Shown piece by piece: positions 63,826-64,000 of a stretch of DNA of 64,000 bases. The notes under the pieces were generated by a model. That model did no database searches, was not told the origin of the DNA, and saw only the letters and a list, made by a program, of their open reading frames with translations. Within the stretch, counting starts at the first letter, position 1, and every line of letters begins with the position of its first letter. The stretch is from Progne subis subis. Its lineage: Eukaryota; Chordata; Aves; Passeriformes; Hirundinidae. The stretch is taken from NCBI GenBank assembly GCA_022316685.1, contig JAKJHU010000084.1, forward strand, positions 1,993,001 to 2,057,000, written 5' to 3'. The translations under genes and the position numbers were made by a program.

Positions 63826-64000
63826 GTAACCTTAACTCTGGGTTCCTTCTCCTGGGGGATATAAATTAGATTTGAACTTCAGTAGTTCTGTATTACTTTG
63901 TACTTGAAGGATAATGTTAAAAATTCAAGTGCGTTTTTGCTGGTGGGAGGTGGTTGTGCTACATGAGAGCATTCTCCTGGTGTGATGAGGTGTTGAACTC

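Noticed and set aside
1..64000. CRISPR arrays, tRNA or rRNA genes, bacterial operons
   Set aside because: Nothing of this kind was seen. The tandem repeats present are minisatellites without spacer structure, and all genes are spliced vertebrate genes.

Overview
The window is vertebrate nuclear DNA, almost certainly from a bird and probably a passerine. Genes are split into short exons with GT-AG introns. The interspersed repeats are nearly all CR1 (chicken repeat 1) LINE fragments. The long terminal repeats resemble avian endogenous-retrovirus LTRs. There is no operon-like organisation, CRISPR array or bacterial signal. Gene order and orientation, phosducin (+), ODR4 (-), TPR (+), match the mammalian PDC-ODR4-TPR block, so this is conserved synteny (chromosome 8 in chicken, from memory).

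Layout. Positions 1-22,849 hold no recognisable gene. This is AT-rich intergenic DNA with at least eight CR1 fragments, one well-preserved solo LTR with a target-site duplication (7252-7895), an orphan GC-rich patch (about 3640-4430) and simple repeats. Positions 22,873-26,377 hold the complete coding region of PDC (phosducin, 248 aa, 3 coding exons), including a GC-AG intron. Positions 26,486-31,854 separate the convergent 3' ends of PDC and ODR4 and contain a partial LTR (28,690-29,255). Positions 31,855-45,117 on the minus strand hold the complete coding region of ODR4, rebuilt from 13 coding exons into one 446-codon frame. Its last 3' splice site lies inside a fourfold tandem repeat. A second LTR and a 24-bp minisatellite lie between the ODR4 start codon and a CpG-rich head-to-head promoter (about 46,850-47,222). 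From 47,223 to the right edge run exons 1-26 of TPR, the nuclear-basket coiled-coil protein. About 1,204 codons, roughly half the protein, are present and the gene continues past the window.

The three genes do not share a pathway. Phosducin buffers G-protein beta-gamma in photoreceptors and pineal cells. ODR4 is a tail-anchored ER protein linked to receptor trafficking and to the UFM1 protease UFSP2. TPR is a structural filament of the nuclear pore basket. ODR4 and TPR appear to share a bidirectional housekeeping promoter with ETS- and YY1-like motifs.

I found no undescribed gene system. The points most worth checking are the tandemly duplicated splice acceptor in ODR4, two single-G excesses that break the TPR frame in exon 25 (either assembly error or real), the GC-AG intron and altered PKA-site residue in PDC, and the solo LTR. 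Exon boundaries come from splice consensus, reading-frame phase and remembered human proteins. No alignment was run.
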